64,000 bases of DNA from Stenotrophomonas sp. NA06056. Its GTDB lineage: Bacteria > Pseudomonadota > Gammaproteobacteria > Xanthomonadales > Xanthomonadaceae. The notes under the pieces were generated by a model. The model ran no database searches, was not told the DNA's origin, and saw nothing but the letters and a program-made list of their open reading frames with translations. The first letter of the stretch is position 1, and the number at the start of each line of letters is the position of its first letter. The position numbers were made by a program, and so were the translations under genes. Location of the stretch: positions 3,782,001 through 3,846,000 of the forward strand of contig NZ_CP054931.1 of the NCBI RefSeq assembly GCF_013364355.1, given 5' to 3'. Below, one piece after another: positions 33,729 to 42,415 of this stretch.

Positions 33729-34977
33729 GGCGGGGCTCCTTGGCCGACTGCGGCAGGGTCATGGTGGCGGCCACGCCGCTGGGGAAATTGGCGACGATCG
33801 CCACACCGGCCTGCTCGCCGCAGGTCAGGCGCAGGCGCTCACGCAGGTTCTTCAGGCCGATGCCGGTGCCACTGGTGCCCTGGCCGAAGCCGAGCCCATC
33901 GTCGGCCACGGTTACGGTGACGTGGTCATCGAAACCACGCGCGATGATCCAGATCGTACCGCCACCGGGCTTGGGCTCCAGGCCATGCTTGATCGCATTC
34001 TCGACCAGGGTCTGCAGCGCCATCGCCGGCAGCTTCACGTCGTGCAGCTCGGCGGGCACCTGCACTTCCACCGCCAGACGTGCGCCCATGCGGATGCGCA
34101 GAATCTCCAGGTAGGCGCGGGTGCGGTCCAGCTCCACGCCCAGCGTGGACACCGACTCATCCACCTGCGGCAGCGAACTGCGCAGGTACTGGATCAGGTG
34201 ACCCAGCATCTGATCAGCGCGCGCCGGGTCGGTGCGGGTCAGCACCTGTGCGTTGGCCAGCGAGTTGTACAGGAAGTGCGGTTCGACCTGCGCATGCAGC
34301 AGGTTCAAACGCGCGACCGACAGTTCCTTTTCCACCTGGGTCTGCTCGGCAGCGGCCTGCTCGTCGCGGCGCTGGTCGGCCACGCGGCGGCTGATCGCTC
34401 GGGTCACCGCTTCGGCGTTCTCGTAATTGCTGCCTTCATCCAGTGCCAGCAGATCGGCCCACCAGCCAGCATCCGGCTCGAACAGCAGGGTGACCGTGCA
34501 GGTGCCCTGCCCCGGCGTCACCGTGGCCAGCACGCTGTTGCGCTTGATCGCCAGCCGCGCAGGCAGGTTCCAGCGCGACGCCTGACGCCCATTCCAGGGA
34601 TCCACGCGGCGCACATAGGCGCGCACCTGCAGGCTGCCGGCGGAGCTCTCCACCTCTTCAACCCGAGGCAGTTCGCCGACGGCCGCTTCGACCACCGCGA
34701 ACGCCTGGCCGGCATCCATCGGCAGTTCGATCTGCCGGCGTTGGCGCCCGGACAGGGTGGCACCATCCAGGCGGCCGGCCACCAGCCAGACCCGGCGCAC
34801 GTGGGTCACCGCGCTGCCCAGCGCGGAGATCATCAGGAACATCACCAGCAGCCCGAACACCCAGCCCGGGCCGTCGCGCATACCGCTGAAGATGCCGCTC
34901 CAGACCATGCCGGCAACGAACAGCGCTGCGGCCCAGGCCAGCAGGTGGCGAATGATGAGGGAGAAGCTGGCGATCAC
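33718..34977 (-). CDS. LytS/YehU-type sensor histidine kinase
   Basis: A 419-residue kinase from a GTG at 34977; an ATG further upstream at 35094 would add a non-family extension. The N-terminus has two membrane helices (LLAWAAALFVAGMVWSG and WVFGLLVMFLMISALG). The phosphorylated histidine lies in the HisKA_7TM/His_kinase motif QVEPHFLYNSLAN, and the HATPase part has TLVENAIKHGLEP and DDGLGFGQGTSGTGIGLKNL. It partners with the overlapping LytTR regulator. The large region between the helices and the HisKA segment probably forms a cytosolic linker. Signal unknown. Confidence 0.9.
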   Translation of the reverse strand: MIASFSLIIRHLLAWAAALFVAGMVWSGIFSGMRDGPGWVFGLLVMFLMISALGSAVTHVRRVWLVAGRLDGATLSGRQRRQIELPMDAGQAFAVVEAAVGELPRVEEVESSAGSLQVRAYVRRVDPWNGRQASRWNLPARLAIKRNSVLATVTPGQGTCTVTLLFEPDAGWWADLLALDEGSNYENAEAVTRAISRRVADQRRDEQAAAEQTQVEKELSVARLNLLHAQVEPHFLYNSLANAQVLTRTDPARADQMLGHLIQYLRSSLPQVDESVSTLGVELDRTRAYLEILRIRMGARLAVEVQVPAELHDVKLPAMALQTLVENAIKHGLEPKPGGGTIWIIARGFDDHVTVTVADDGLGFGQGTSGTGIGLKNLRERLRLTCGEQAGVAIVANFPSGVAATMTLPQSAKEPRHAA

Positions 34978-35084
34978 GGCGGCGCCTTGGTGGAAGGGGT
35001 GAGCCGAGCATAGAGCGGCCCTTCGGGCAAACAAGCGGTGTGCGACGAAGGGCCGGAAAGCGGCGATGGAATCCCTTACGCAAA

Positions 35085-35108
35085 CGCCGGGCATGGCCCG
35101 GCGCTACC
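35085..35108. repeat. SMAG palindrome between the kinase and M28 genes
   Basis: cgccgggc-at-ggcccggcg followed by CTACC, the same variant as at 19425. Next to it is a second hairpin, ggcggggcggtgccccgc (about 35113-35132). The repeat lies between the co-directional M28 gene and the kinase promoter region. Confidence 0.7.
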
Positions 35109-35138
35109 AGGTCTGGCGGGGCGGTGCCCCGCATTCCC

Positions 35139-36788
35139 TTATTTGCGCTGGTCGGCGCTGGCGTCACGCACCGCGCGGAACGCCTCGTCCTTGCTCCAGT
35201 TCGGCCAGGCACGCGAATTGGCCAACTGGTTGCCCAGGGTGTACAGCACTTCCAGGTCACGAGCGGCGCCGGCGAACACCCAGTCCGGCTGCCACTCGTC
35301 GCCCTGCTGGTGGTAGCGCTTGGCGGTGTAGTCCTCGGACGCCTTCTTGCCCGCCGCGACGCCACCGTCCACCCAATCCTGTCCTGCCGACCAGGACAGC
35401 GCCGGCACGCCACGCTTGGCAAACGGGAAGTGGTCGGAACGGAAGAACAGACCGGCCTCCGGCTTCGGGTCCGGCGTGTAGCGGATGTCCCAGCCCTTGG
35501 CCACGTCCTTCAACTGGTCCAGCAGTTCAAAGCGCGCAGCGCCGTAGATGCCGAAATCGCGCGACGGACCGAACGGCGCCATGCCGTCCATGTTGATCAT
35601 CGCCACGGTCTTCTCCAGCGGGTACAGCGGATGCGTTGCGTAGTACTCCGAACCCAGCAGGCCCTTCTCCTCGGCCGTCACTGCCAGGAATACGACCGAA
35701 CGCTGCGGACGCGGTGCCTTGGCGAAGCCGCGCGCCAGTTCGATCAGCGAGGCGGTGCCACTGGCGTTGTCCAGCGCGCCGTTGAAGATGCGGTCACCGC
35801 GTGCGTCCGGTTCACCCACGCCGATGTGGTCCCAGTGCGCGCTGTAGATGACGGTTTCATCCGCATGCGTGCTGCCTTCCAGGCGTGCGGCCACGTTGTG
35901 CGACGTAATCACTTCGGTCTTCACCGCGTACTTCGCGTCCAGGCTGGCGCCGGTCAGCGGCACCGGGGTGAAGTCGCGCTGCTGCGCCTTCTTCTTCAAC
36001 GCCTCGAAATCCTGCCCCGCCGAGCGGAACAGTTCCACCGCCAGATCGCGCTGGATCCAGCCTTCCAGCAGTGGGTGGCTGTCGGCCGGGTTGTCACGCA
36101 CCACGTCGAACATGGTGTTGGTGTTGGAACCGGCCACCGTGGCCCAACCGTATGAGGCCGGTGCGGTCTCATGCACGATCAGCACGCCGAGTGCGCCCTG
36201 GCGTGCGCCTTCTTCGTACTTGTAGGTCCAACGGCCGTAGTAGGTCATGCCCTTGCCGTCGAAATCGCCCTTGCCGGTCTCGAAGTCCGGGTCGTTGATC
36301 AGCACGACGGCGATCTTGCCCTTCAGGTCCACGCCCTTGAAGTCGTCCCAGTTGCGCTCTGCTGCCTTCACGCCGTAACCGAGGAACACCAGCGGTGCCT
36401 TGCTGATATCCACGTTGGTGGCGCCGTTCATGGCCGCACGCACGGCAATCTGCTTGCCCTGCTCCAGCGTGATGGTCTTGCCGCCCTGCTGCAGCGACAG
36501 CTGCGGGGTGCCGACGATGTCGCCCTTGCGCAGCGGTACGGCCTGCGTCCACAGGCGCTTGCCGTCCTTGAGGTCGCCGCCGGGCTGAAGCCCGGCATCG
36601 GCGAACTGCTTGCTGAGGAAGGCGATGGTTTTCTGTTCGCCGGCGGTGGCCGGCGAGCGGCCTTCGTAGGCGTCGGAGGCCAGTTCCTTGACGTCGGCGG
36701 AGATCCGCGCGCCATCGAATTTCGGGGTGGCCGCCATCAGTGCGCTCGACACCGACAGGGCCAGCACGCCCAGTACTACTCGCTTCAT
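35139..36788 (-). CDS. Exported M28-family metallopeptidase (aminopeptidase)
   Basis: A 549-residue periplasmic or secreted peptidase. The signal peptide is MKRVVLGVLALSVSSALMAA (1-20), with a GGAGAG ribosome site just before the start at 36788. An inserted PA domain occupies about 130-270, and the M28 catalytic ligands appear in order: YSAHWDHIG (H), GALDNASGTAS (D), VTAEEKGLLG (E, catalytic), MINMDG (D) and RSDHFPFAK (H). It hydrolyses N-terminal residues of peptides with two zinc ions. The frame continues upstream through repeats, which is not coding. Its promoter lies next to the 36.8-37.5 kb repeat cluster. Confidence 0.95.
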   Translation of the reverse strand: MKRVVLGVLALSVSSALMAATPKFDGARISADVKELASDAYEGRSPATAGEQKTIAFLSKQFADAGLQPGGDLKDGKRLWTQAVPLRKGDIVGTPQLSLQQGGKTITLEQGKQIAVRAAMNGATNVDISKAPLVFLGYGVKAAERNWDDFKGVDLKGKIAVVLINDPDFETGKGDFDGKGMTYYGRWTYKYEEGARQGALGVLIVHETAPASYGWATVAGSNTNTMFDVVRDNPADSHPLLEGWIQRDLAVELFRSAGQDFEALKKKAQQRDFTPVPLTGASLDAKYAVKTEVITSHNVAARLEGSTHADETVIYSAHWDHIGVGEPDARGDRIFNGALDNASGTASLIELARGFAKAPRPQRSVVFLAVTAEEKGLLGSEYYATHPLYPLEKTVAMINMDGMAPFGPSRDFGIYGAARFELLDQLKDVAKGWDIRYTPDPKPEAGLFFRSDHFPFAKRGVPALSWSAGQDWVDGGVAAGKKASEDYTAKRYHQQGDEWQPDWVFAGAARDLEVLYTLGNQLANSRAWPNWSKDEAFRAVRDASADQRK

Positions 36789-36932
36789 TGCTCTCTCCAG
36801 CAGGGAAATCGTTCTGGAGTGTAAGGGGTAAGGGGTTCGGCAGGGCTGCGCCCTGCACCCGCCGAAACAATGGCAACGGCCTGAGCAACGGCCGAAGCAA
36901 CAGCAACAGCGGGCATTCCGTGGGATGGCGGG

Positions 36933-37472
36933 GTGGGTGTCGACCTTGGTCGACACGGTAGATCCACGCCATGCGTGGATGACCAAAAGAAAGGAGGCTC
37001 GGTCGCGCCATCCATGGCGCTCACGCCCCCGCAACCGGACCCACCCCGCCTTCGACAGTTTCCCGCGATCTGCCGGAATCGCATGGCCTGCTCTTGGTGG
37101 GTGTCGACCTTGGTCGACACGGTAGATCCACGCCATGCGTGGATGACCAAAAAAAGGAGGCTCGGTCGCGCCAACCATGGCGCTTACACCCCCGCAACCG
37201 GGCCCACCCCGCCTTCGACAGATCTCGGCAATCTGTCTGGATGGCATGGCCTGCTATTGGTGGGTGTCGACCTTGGTCGACACGGTAGATCCACGCCATG
37301 CGTGGATGACCAAAAAAAGGAGGCTCGGTCGCGCCAACCATGGCGCTTACACCCCCGCAACCGGGCCCACCCCGCCTTCGACAGATCTCGGCAATCTGTC
37401 TGGATGGCATGGCCTGCTCTTGGTGGGTGTCGACCTTGGTCGACACGGTAGATCCACGCCATGCGTGGATGA
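36933..37472. repeat. Tandem array (~163 bp x 3.3) of SMAG fused to half long-hairpin elements
   Basis: Units start at 36933, 37097, 37260 and 37423, spaced 164, 163 and 163 bp. Each has gtgtcgaccttggtcgacac, then the SMAG stem gtagatccacgc-catgcgtggat, then gaccaaaa and aaggaggctcggtcgcgcca. Then follow the right half of the long hairpin (ccatggcgcttacacccccg ... acccaccccgcc), ttcgacag and a ggatggcatggcctgctctt linker. The fourth unit is cut after the SMAG stem. To the left, 36838-36932 carry gggctgcgccctgcacccgc and repeated gcaacggc triplets as beside copies A and E. The stretch 36789-37549 contains no gene I can support. Confidence 0.9.
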
Positions 37473-37549
37473 CCACAAACAAGAAGGGGGCAGATCCCTT
37501 TCCCGGCGGGAAAGGGCTCCGACCCCCACGTGCATGGAACTGGAGGTTC

Positions 37550-39196
37550 TTACCAGTTCGGGTCTTCAGCCGGGGCCGCGGCGGGCTTCGGCTTCGGCTT
37601 GCTGGCCGGACGCGCTGCGGCGGCCGGGGCGGCCGATGCGGTTGCGCCGGCGGCTGCCTTCGGCTTGCTGCCGAGCTTCTGACGCAGTTCGATCTGGCCC
37701 GGGCGGAAACCGCCGCGCATCGCATCCACGCCCTCTTCCAGGGTGCCGTAGGAGGTCTGCGCGGCCACGCGGTCGATGCGGATGGTGCAGCACGGATGCT
37801 CGCTGCGGCCGAGCGAACGCCCGGTCTGCGGGTCCTTCAGCTCTTCGCCCAGGCGCACGGCCTGCCAGCGCTGGCCGACCTGCACGGTGTCACCGCCCTG
37901 GCTCAGCACCACCTGGTCGCCGTCCACCGAAACCACAGACACCGGGAACAGCGTGGTGACGATATCGGTGCCGATCTGACCCGACAGCGAATCCATCATC
38001 GCTGCCGCCATGCTGCGGCCGTTGACCACGCGCGGCAGCGTACTCGGGCCGGTCGAGGCCAGCTGGTGATCGAAGCTGTCGGACATCACCACCTGGCCGG
38101 TGGTGGCGTTGACCAGGCGCAGGGTGATGCGGCCGCCACCGGAGTACGAGGTCACCTGGCGATCGGACATGCGCAGGTTGCGCACGCTGCGCGGGTACTC
38201 GAAACGTTCGATGGTCGGAATCAGGATCAGGTCGGTCGCCAGCTGCTGGCCAACGCGAGCGGTGTCCTGCAGGCGCACGTTGCCACTGTTGATGTGGTCG
38301 ATCTCGGCCTGCAGTTCGTCGCCGAACTCGCGGTCCAGCACGATGAAGCGCTGGGTCTGGGTAAGGGTGTCGGACAGACGCGCGCGGATCGCCTGGGCGA
38401 CCTCGTCGGCATTCACCCTGCCATCGCCCACGGCATAGCTGCCCGACTTGGTACGTGGCAGCGCCACCACGATCTTCGGCTTGCCTTCTTCATCCGGCGC
38501 ACGGTACTGGGCAATCTGCGCGCGGACACGCACCTTCCAGTAGCTGCGCATGCTGCGCCGGGTGACATCCGAATCGAAGGAGCTGGCACCGCGCTTGGCG
38601 TCCACCTTCACCTGTTCTTCGTAGTTTTCCTTGACGCTGGCCGACGCCGAGCCCCCCTTGGCGGTGGCTTCACCGGAGGCGCTGGCCGAGGCCGAACCCT
38701 TGAAGCTCCAGCCTTCGTCGCTGGCACGCACGCGGGCGATGGTTTCTTCGTCGAGCTGGCTCACTTCATCCTGGGAGAGGATTTCATAGCCCAGCACCGC
38801 GCCCTGCGAACCGGCAATCATCTGCTGGGAGAACGCGTCGGCGCGGATATCGCCGACGTGTTCTCCGTCCACGTCCACATGCAGGCCTGCGCGCAGGCTC
38901 TGCATCTGGCTGGCCACGCGTACGCCGTTGACCTGGGCCACGGCCGACTGCAATGCCGCCAGCACCGCCAGTTCCGGGGTGCTGCCGATGCCGTCGGCTT
39001 CGCGCGCGACCTGGGTGGTGCCGCCGAAATCCGGCGTGCCACGCAGGGGCGCTTCCTGCACCGGCGCATTGCTGGCCAGTGCACTGGCGGCCTTGTCCTT
39101 GGCGGGTGCGGCTTCTGCCGGTGCATCCTGCTTGCCGCAGGCTGCCAGCAGGGCCGCGGCCAGGCCCAGGCCGATCAATCGAGTCGTCGTACGCAT
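37550..39196 (-). CDS. Lipoprotein with CsgG/HfaB-like domain
   Basis: A 548-residue lipoprotein: MRTTTRLIGLGLAAALLAAC is a lipid signal (C20). Residues 200-450 resemble the CsgG/HfaB fold (IAQYRAPDEEGKPKIVVALP, LTQTQRFIVLDREFGDELQA, VGQQLATDLILIPTIERF, SGGGRITLRLVNATTGQVV), which in curli systems forms an outer-membrane secretion pore. The C-terminal 60 residues are Pro/Ala/Lys-rich. It is fourth in a run of four exported-protein genes (42308 to 37550) with short gaps or overlaps. Whether it forms a pore is inference; a Gly/Ser/Ala-rich segment sits near residues 165-190. Confidence 0.8.
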   Translation of the reverse strand: MRTTTRLIGLGLAAALLAACGKQDAPAEAAPAKDKAASALASNAPVQEAPLRGTPDFGGTTQVAREADGIGSTPELAVLAALQSAVAQVNGVRVASQMQSLRAGLHVDVDGEHVGDIRADAFSQQMIAGSQGAVLGYEILSQDEVSQLDEETIARVRASDEGWSFKGSASASASGEATAKGGSASASVKENYEEQVKVDAKRGASSFDSDVTRRSMRSYWKVRVRAQIAQYRAPDEEGKPKIVVALPRTKSGSYAVGDGRVNADEVAQAIRARLSDTLTQTQRFIVLDREFGDELQAEIDHINSGNVRLQDTARVGQQLATDLILIPTIERFEYPRSVRNLRMSDRQVTSYSGGGRITLRLVNATTGQVVMSDSFDHQLASTGPSTLPRVVNGRSMAAAMMDSLSGQIGTDIVTTLFPVSVVSVDGDQVVLSQGGDTVQVGQRWQAVRLGEELKDPQTGRSLGRSEHPCCTIRIDRVAAQTSYGTLEEGVDAMRGGFRPGQIELRQKLGSKPKAAAGATASAAPAAAARPASKPKPKPAAAPAEDPNW

Positions 39197-39212
39197 GCTG
39201 CGTTGCCTCGTA

Positions 39213-39887
39213 TCAGAGCGAATCCAGCATCGAATCGGCGTTGGACGGCACCTTCACCTTGCTCTTCTTGGCGAAGGTCACGGCCGACTTGGTCGAGCCG
39301 TACAGGCCCTTGATGAAGCCCGGCGATTCCTTGGCGACCCAGGCACCGGCAGCCAGCTTGCGGCCAACGGTGGCCATCTGGCTGGCGCCCAGGTTCTTCA
39401 AGCCGGCCGCAAAGCCGCTGGCTTCGCCGCTCAGCTTCTGTGCTTCGGCAGCCGAGGACAGCAGCGAGACCAGGCCTTCGGCGTAGTGCTGCTTGGATTC
39501 AGCATTCAGTTCCGGCTGTGCGGCCTGGCGCTCGTCGATGGCAGCCTGTGCAGCCTGGCTGACCGAGACCGACTTCTTCATCGCATCGACGTTCACCGAA
39601 CCGGACGACAGCGCCTGGCGCTCGGCTTCCAGCAGCTGCACCTGCTCGGCCAGGCCGAAGGCGCGGGCGAAGGAGGTCTGGGCCTGCAGCGAGTGCGACT
39701 GCGAGCTGACGAAACGACGGACCAGCGCTTCCTGCGCGGCTTCGTCCGGGGCGGCAGCGCTGGTGCTGCTGCTGGAGGTGCCGGTAGCGGCGCCGGCGAT
39801 GTCCTTCAGCTTGCCGAACTGGGCATGCGCCGGCATCGACAGGGTAGCGGCCGCAATGGCAACGGCGAGAGCGGTAGTGCGGATCAT
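39213..39887 (-). CDS. Exported helical protein, partner of the CsgG-like lipoprotein
   Basis: A 224-residue protein with a signal peptide (MIRTTALAVAIAAATLSMPA, cleavage after HA, before QFGKLKD). The mature chain is Ala/Ser-rich and predicted mostly helical (VSQAAQAAIDERQAAQPELN, SSAAEAQKLSGEASGF...). No enzyme motif or cysteine pair is seen and the family is not recognised. Its stop at 39213 lies 17 nt before the start of the CsgG-like gene, so they are surely co-transcribed. The start at 39887 follows an AAAGGAATC site. Confidence 0.78.
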   Translation of the reverse strand: MIRTTALAVAIAAATLSMPAHAQFGKLKDIAGAATGTSSSSTSAAAPDEAAQEALVRRFVSSQSHSLQAQTSFARAFGLAEQVQLLEAERQALSSGSVNVDAMKKSVSVSQAAQAAIDERQAAQPELNAESKQHYAEGLVSLLSSAAEAQKLSGEASGFAAGLKNLGASQMATVGRKLAAGAWVAKESPGFIKGLYGSTKSAVTFAKKSKVKVPSNADSMLDSL

Positions 39888-39982
39888 GGAAGATTCCTTT
39901 GGGAGAGACGGCCGCGATGCGGCACGTGGAAAGACGGGAATTCTGCGGCGATGCCGGGCACGCTCGGCACCCACCAGAGCCG

Positions 39983-40005
39983 GTAGCGCCGGGCCATGCC
40001 CGGCG
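39983..40005. repeat. SMAG palindrome inside the four-gene exported module
   Basis: ggtagcgccgggc-cat-gcccggcg with GTAG at the left end, in the 133-bp gap between the 40021 and 39213 genes. It could attenuate read-through between the first and second halves of the cluster. Confidence 0.7.
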
Positions 40006-40020
40006 AGCGCAGCGGTAACG

Positions 40021-41121
40021 TCAGCGGACCGCCTTGACGTTCAGCTCGTTGATCATCTGCTGGGCGGCCTTTTCCGAAGCCAGCTGCAGCGCGTTGGTGC
40101 GGGCGACGGTTTCGTTCGGGCCGGTACCGGAGAACTGCACCGGACCCACCGACGACACGGTGCGCGGGAAGCGACCGGTCACGTCCAGCACCTTGCCGGT
40201 GACGGTGACGAACACGCGGGTGTTGCCGCTGGCCGGATCACGGTCGCGCATGCCGACGTCGAGGGTGCCGACGGCGATGTACGGGATGTTCGCCGCGCGG
40301 ATGCCGTTGGCGGTGTCACGCAGGGTGGCCGGGGACAGGTCGTTGCCGGTGCTGAAGTCCTTGCGGATGCGCTCGATGCTGAGCAGGCCGCGCGACTCGC
40401 CTTCCACGTATTCGGCTTCAACCACTTCGTAGCCGGCGGCACTGAAGGCACCGGTGATAGCGGTGTTGACCTCGGCGGCGTTGGCCACTTTCCAGCTGAT
40501 GTTGTCGCTGCGCGCAGTGGTGCTGCCGCCGCTGGTGACCGACACCGAGCCGTTCTGGTTGATGCTGCCGTTGGTGCTGACCGAGTTGCCGCGGAAGCTG
40601 TCGCCTTCACGGGTGTTCTCGCTGTAGCTGCTGCTGGCGTCGACGCGACGGTATTCCTTGTCCTGGAACGACTGCACGGTGTCCTGCGAGCGCGCCATGA
40701 ACAGGAAGGTCAGCAGCGAGCGCTGTGCAGCGGTGGAACCGGCCACGGCCGAACCGGCATCCAGCTTGGTCTGCAGCAGGGTGGTGTTGATCTCGGCGCG
40801 GACAGTGACGCTGTAAGTCTTGGCCTTCTTGTCTTCGGTGTCCGACAGCTGCACGGCACTGAGCACGTAGCGATCGATTTCGCCGAGGAACTCGGCGCGA
40901 CGCGATTCGAACAGGCGCAACTTGGCCGCACCGGACTCGGCGATATACGCCTCCAGTGCATTGGCCTTGGCCTTGTTCAGGGCCTGGGCACGGGTGTCGG
41001 CACTCAGGCGCAGGCTGTAGCTGGCCGAACCGGTACCGCGCGAGCTGGCGGTCTGCGCGGCGACCGGCGAGGCCACCGCCAGGGCGATGAGGATGAGCAG
41101 GATGGTACGCATCAGCGACAT
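40021..41121 (-). CDS. Exported protein, possible LPP20/CsgG-related family
   Basis: A 366-residue protein with a signal peptide (MSLMRTILLILIALAVASPV, then AAQTASS). Residues 35-110 (ADTRAQALNKAKANALEAYI ... KKAKTYSVTVRAEINTTLL) resemble LPP20-like domains of exported proteins. Residues 160-210 are Ser/Asn/Gly-rich (SYSENTREGD, SINQNGSVSVTSGGSTT). Later, TANGIRAANIPYIAVGTLDVG and VFVTVTGKVLDVT resemble the beta-rich FlgT/CsgG-like core. The start overlaps the upstream stop by 10 nt. Function unknown; the pairing with a CsgG-like lipoprotein suggests an envelope assembly or secretion role. Confidence 0.78.
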   Translation of the reverse strand: MSLMRTILLILIALAVASPVAAQTASSRGTGSASYSLRLSADTRAQALNKAKANALEAYIAESGAAKLRLFESRRAEFLGEIDRYVLSAVQLSDTEDKKAKTYSVTVRAEINTTLLQTKLDAGSAVAGSTAAQRSLLTFLFMARSQDTVQSFQDKEYRRVDASSSYSENTREGDSFRGNSVSTNGSINQNGSVSVTSGGSTTARSDNISWKVANAAEVNTAITGAFSAAGYEVVEAEYVEGESRGLLSIERIRKDFSTGNDLSPATLRDTANGIRAANIPYIAVGTLDVGMRDRDPASGNTRVFVTVTGKVLDVTGRFPRTVSSVGPVQFSGTGPNETVARTNALQLASEKAAQQMINELNVKAVR

Positions 41122-42308
41122 GATTTGATCAACTCCTGGAGGGCTTGGGTCTGTTGCTGCAGCGGGCGGCCGCCCGGCTTCTGCTCGTCCAGCCAGGCGC
41201 GCGAATCGGCACGCTTGGCGGCGGCGCCGGCGAAGGCATCGAAGCCGGCCAGCAGGGTTTCGTAGCTGGCCGACCACTGGTCGACCTGCCACTGCGTAAC
41301 CGGCACCACTTTGGTGGCGCCCTTGCGCAGCGGTTGTTCGAAGTACACCTTGCCGGAGAACGGCTCGGTGACCTTGGCGGTGAAGAAGGCGCCGAACAGC
41401 ATCGTCTTCATCGCTGGCGTTTCACTGATGACGCCGTTCTTCAGCGCATCCACCTGCAGGCTGATGACGTAGTCCGCCTCGGGAATCTTCAGCTGGTAGA
41501 CCTTGCCGTCGGCAAAGCGCGCCGCCATGGCACCGCCGATGGCTTGGCCCGAGGCCGGCGGCAACAGGCCGACACCGGTGTTGGACGACAGCGTCTTGGA
41601 CAGTTCATGGGCCAGCGTGGCACGCAGCGGGCCGGCCCACTTCGGGTCGGGCAGCTTGGCCAGCGTGGCGTCGGACAAGGTCACCGCACCCACCTGCAGG
41701 CGACGCGTGGCCGCTTCCGGCAGCTTGGCCTGGGCCAGGGTCGTGGCCAGCACCTGCGACAGGCTGGTGTCGGCGCCGCCGTACAGCAGATCGGCGACGA
41801 TCGCATCGATATCGTCGCTGTCCGGGCGGTACTCCTGCACGTCGATGCGCTGCAGGGTCAGCGGATAGGAGGCGATCACCTGGCGCTCGCGGAAATCGAA
41901 GAACAGCGCCTGCAGGGCCACTTCCACCAGCACCTTGTACTGGCCGCCGATCGGTTCGACCGACACCAGTTCGCGGTCCAGCGCGGCGGCCAGGACCACG
42001 GCACTGGTGGTGCCATCGAGCATCGCCACCGGCTGGTCGATCAGTTCCAGGTTGGCCGGTGCGCGGCGCTTGAGCGCCTGTGCCAGCGTCTGGTTGAGCG
42101 GAATCAGGCCACGCTTTTCCAGCACGGCATGCGCATGCGGGGTGGTCGCCTGTACGGCGGCGGCGTCAGCGGTATAGGCAAAACCGGCCCAGTAGGCCTG
42201 CTGCGATTTGTCTGCGGCCTGGCTGGCCAACGGCCATACGGCCAGGCACAGGGCATAGGCAAGCAGGCGCGCAAAAGCGCGCGGTGCGCTCTTCGTCCTT
42301 GAAAACAT
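41112..42308 (-). CDS. Exported protein of unknown function, first gene of the module
   Basis: A 398-residue protein with a signal peptide (ARLLAYALCLAVWPLASQ, cleaved before ADKSQQ). The mature chain contains FAYTADAAAVQATTPHAHAV, a central beta-rich part (QYKVLVEVALQALFFDFRER), ADYVISLQVDALKNG and a Gln-rich end (LQQQTQALQELIKSC). No family is recognised. It begins a co-directional set of four exported proteins ending with a CsgG-like lipoprotein. Its promoter should lie in the 107-bp gap behind the sigma-factor gene. Confidence 0.78.
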   Translation of the reverse strand: MFSRTKSAPRAFARLLAYALCLAVWPLASQAADKSQQAYWAGFAYTADAAAVQATTPHAHAVLEKRGLIPLNQTLAQALKRRAPANLELIDQPVAMLDGTTSAVVLAAALDRELVSVEPIGGQYKVLVEVALQALFFDFRERQVIASYPLTLQRIDVQEYRPDSDDIDAIVADLLYGGADTSLSQVLATTLAQAKLPEAATRRLQVGAVTLSDATLAKLPDPKWAGPLRATLAHELSKTLSSNTGVGLLPPASGQAIGGAMAARFADGKVYQLKIPEADYVISLQVDALKNGVISETPAMKTMLFGAFFTAKVTEPFSGKVYFEQPLRKGATKVVPVTQWQVDQWSASYETLLAGFDAFAGAAAKRADSRAWLDEQKPGGRPLQQQTQALQELIKSCR

Positions 42309-42415
42309 CCAACCGCTCCTCGGTCACGACACACGAAAGACAGGCGTGAACACGCCCGCTGGGCGCGAAACATAGCCGCTCCGGGGCAAACCGACAAGTG
42401 CTGACCTTGTCGGCT

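Noticed and set aside
36933..37472. Possible CRISPR array
   Set aside because: The 163-bp repeated unit has no short unique spacers, and no cas gene is near; it is a tandem array of palindromic repeats.
36789..37549. ORFs reading MALTPPQPGPP... and MAWIYRVDQGRH... in the repeat array
   Set aside because: They repeat with the 163-bp DNA period and change frame between units, so they arise from the repeats and not from a gene.
37340..39313. 657-codon plus-strand ORF over the CsgG-like gene
   Set aside because: It is an antisense shadow that begins inside the tandem repeat; the minus-strand frame has a lipoprotein signal and a family-like domain.
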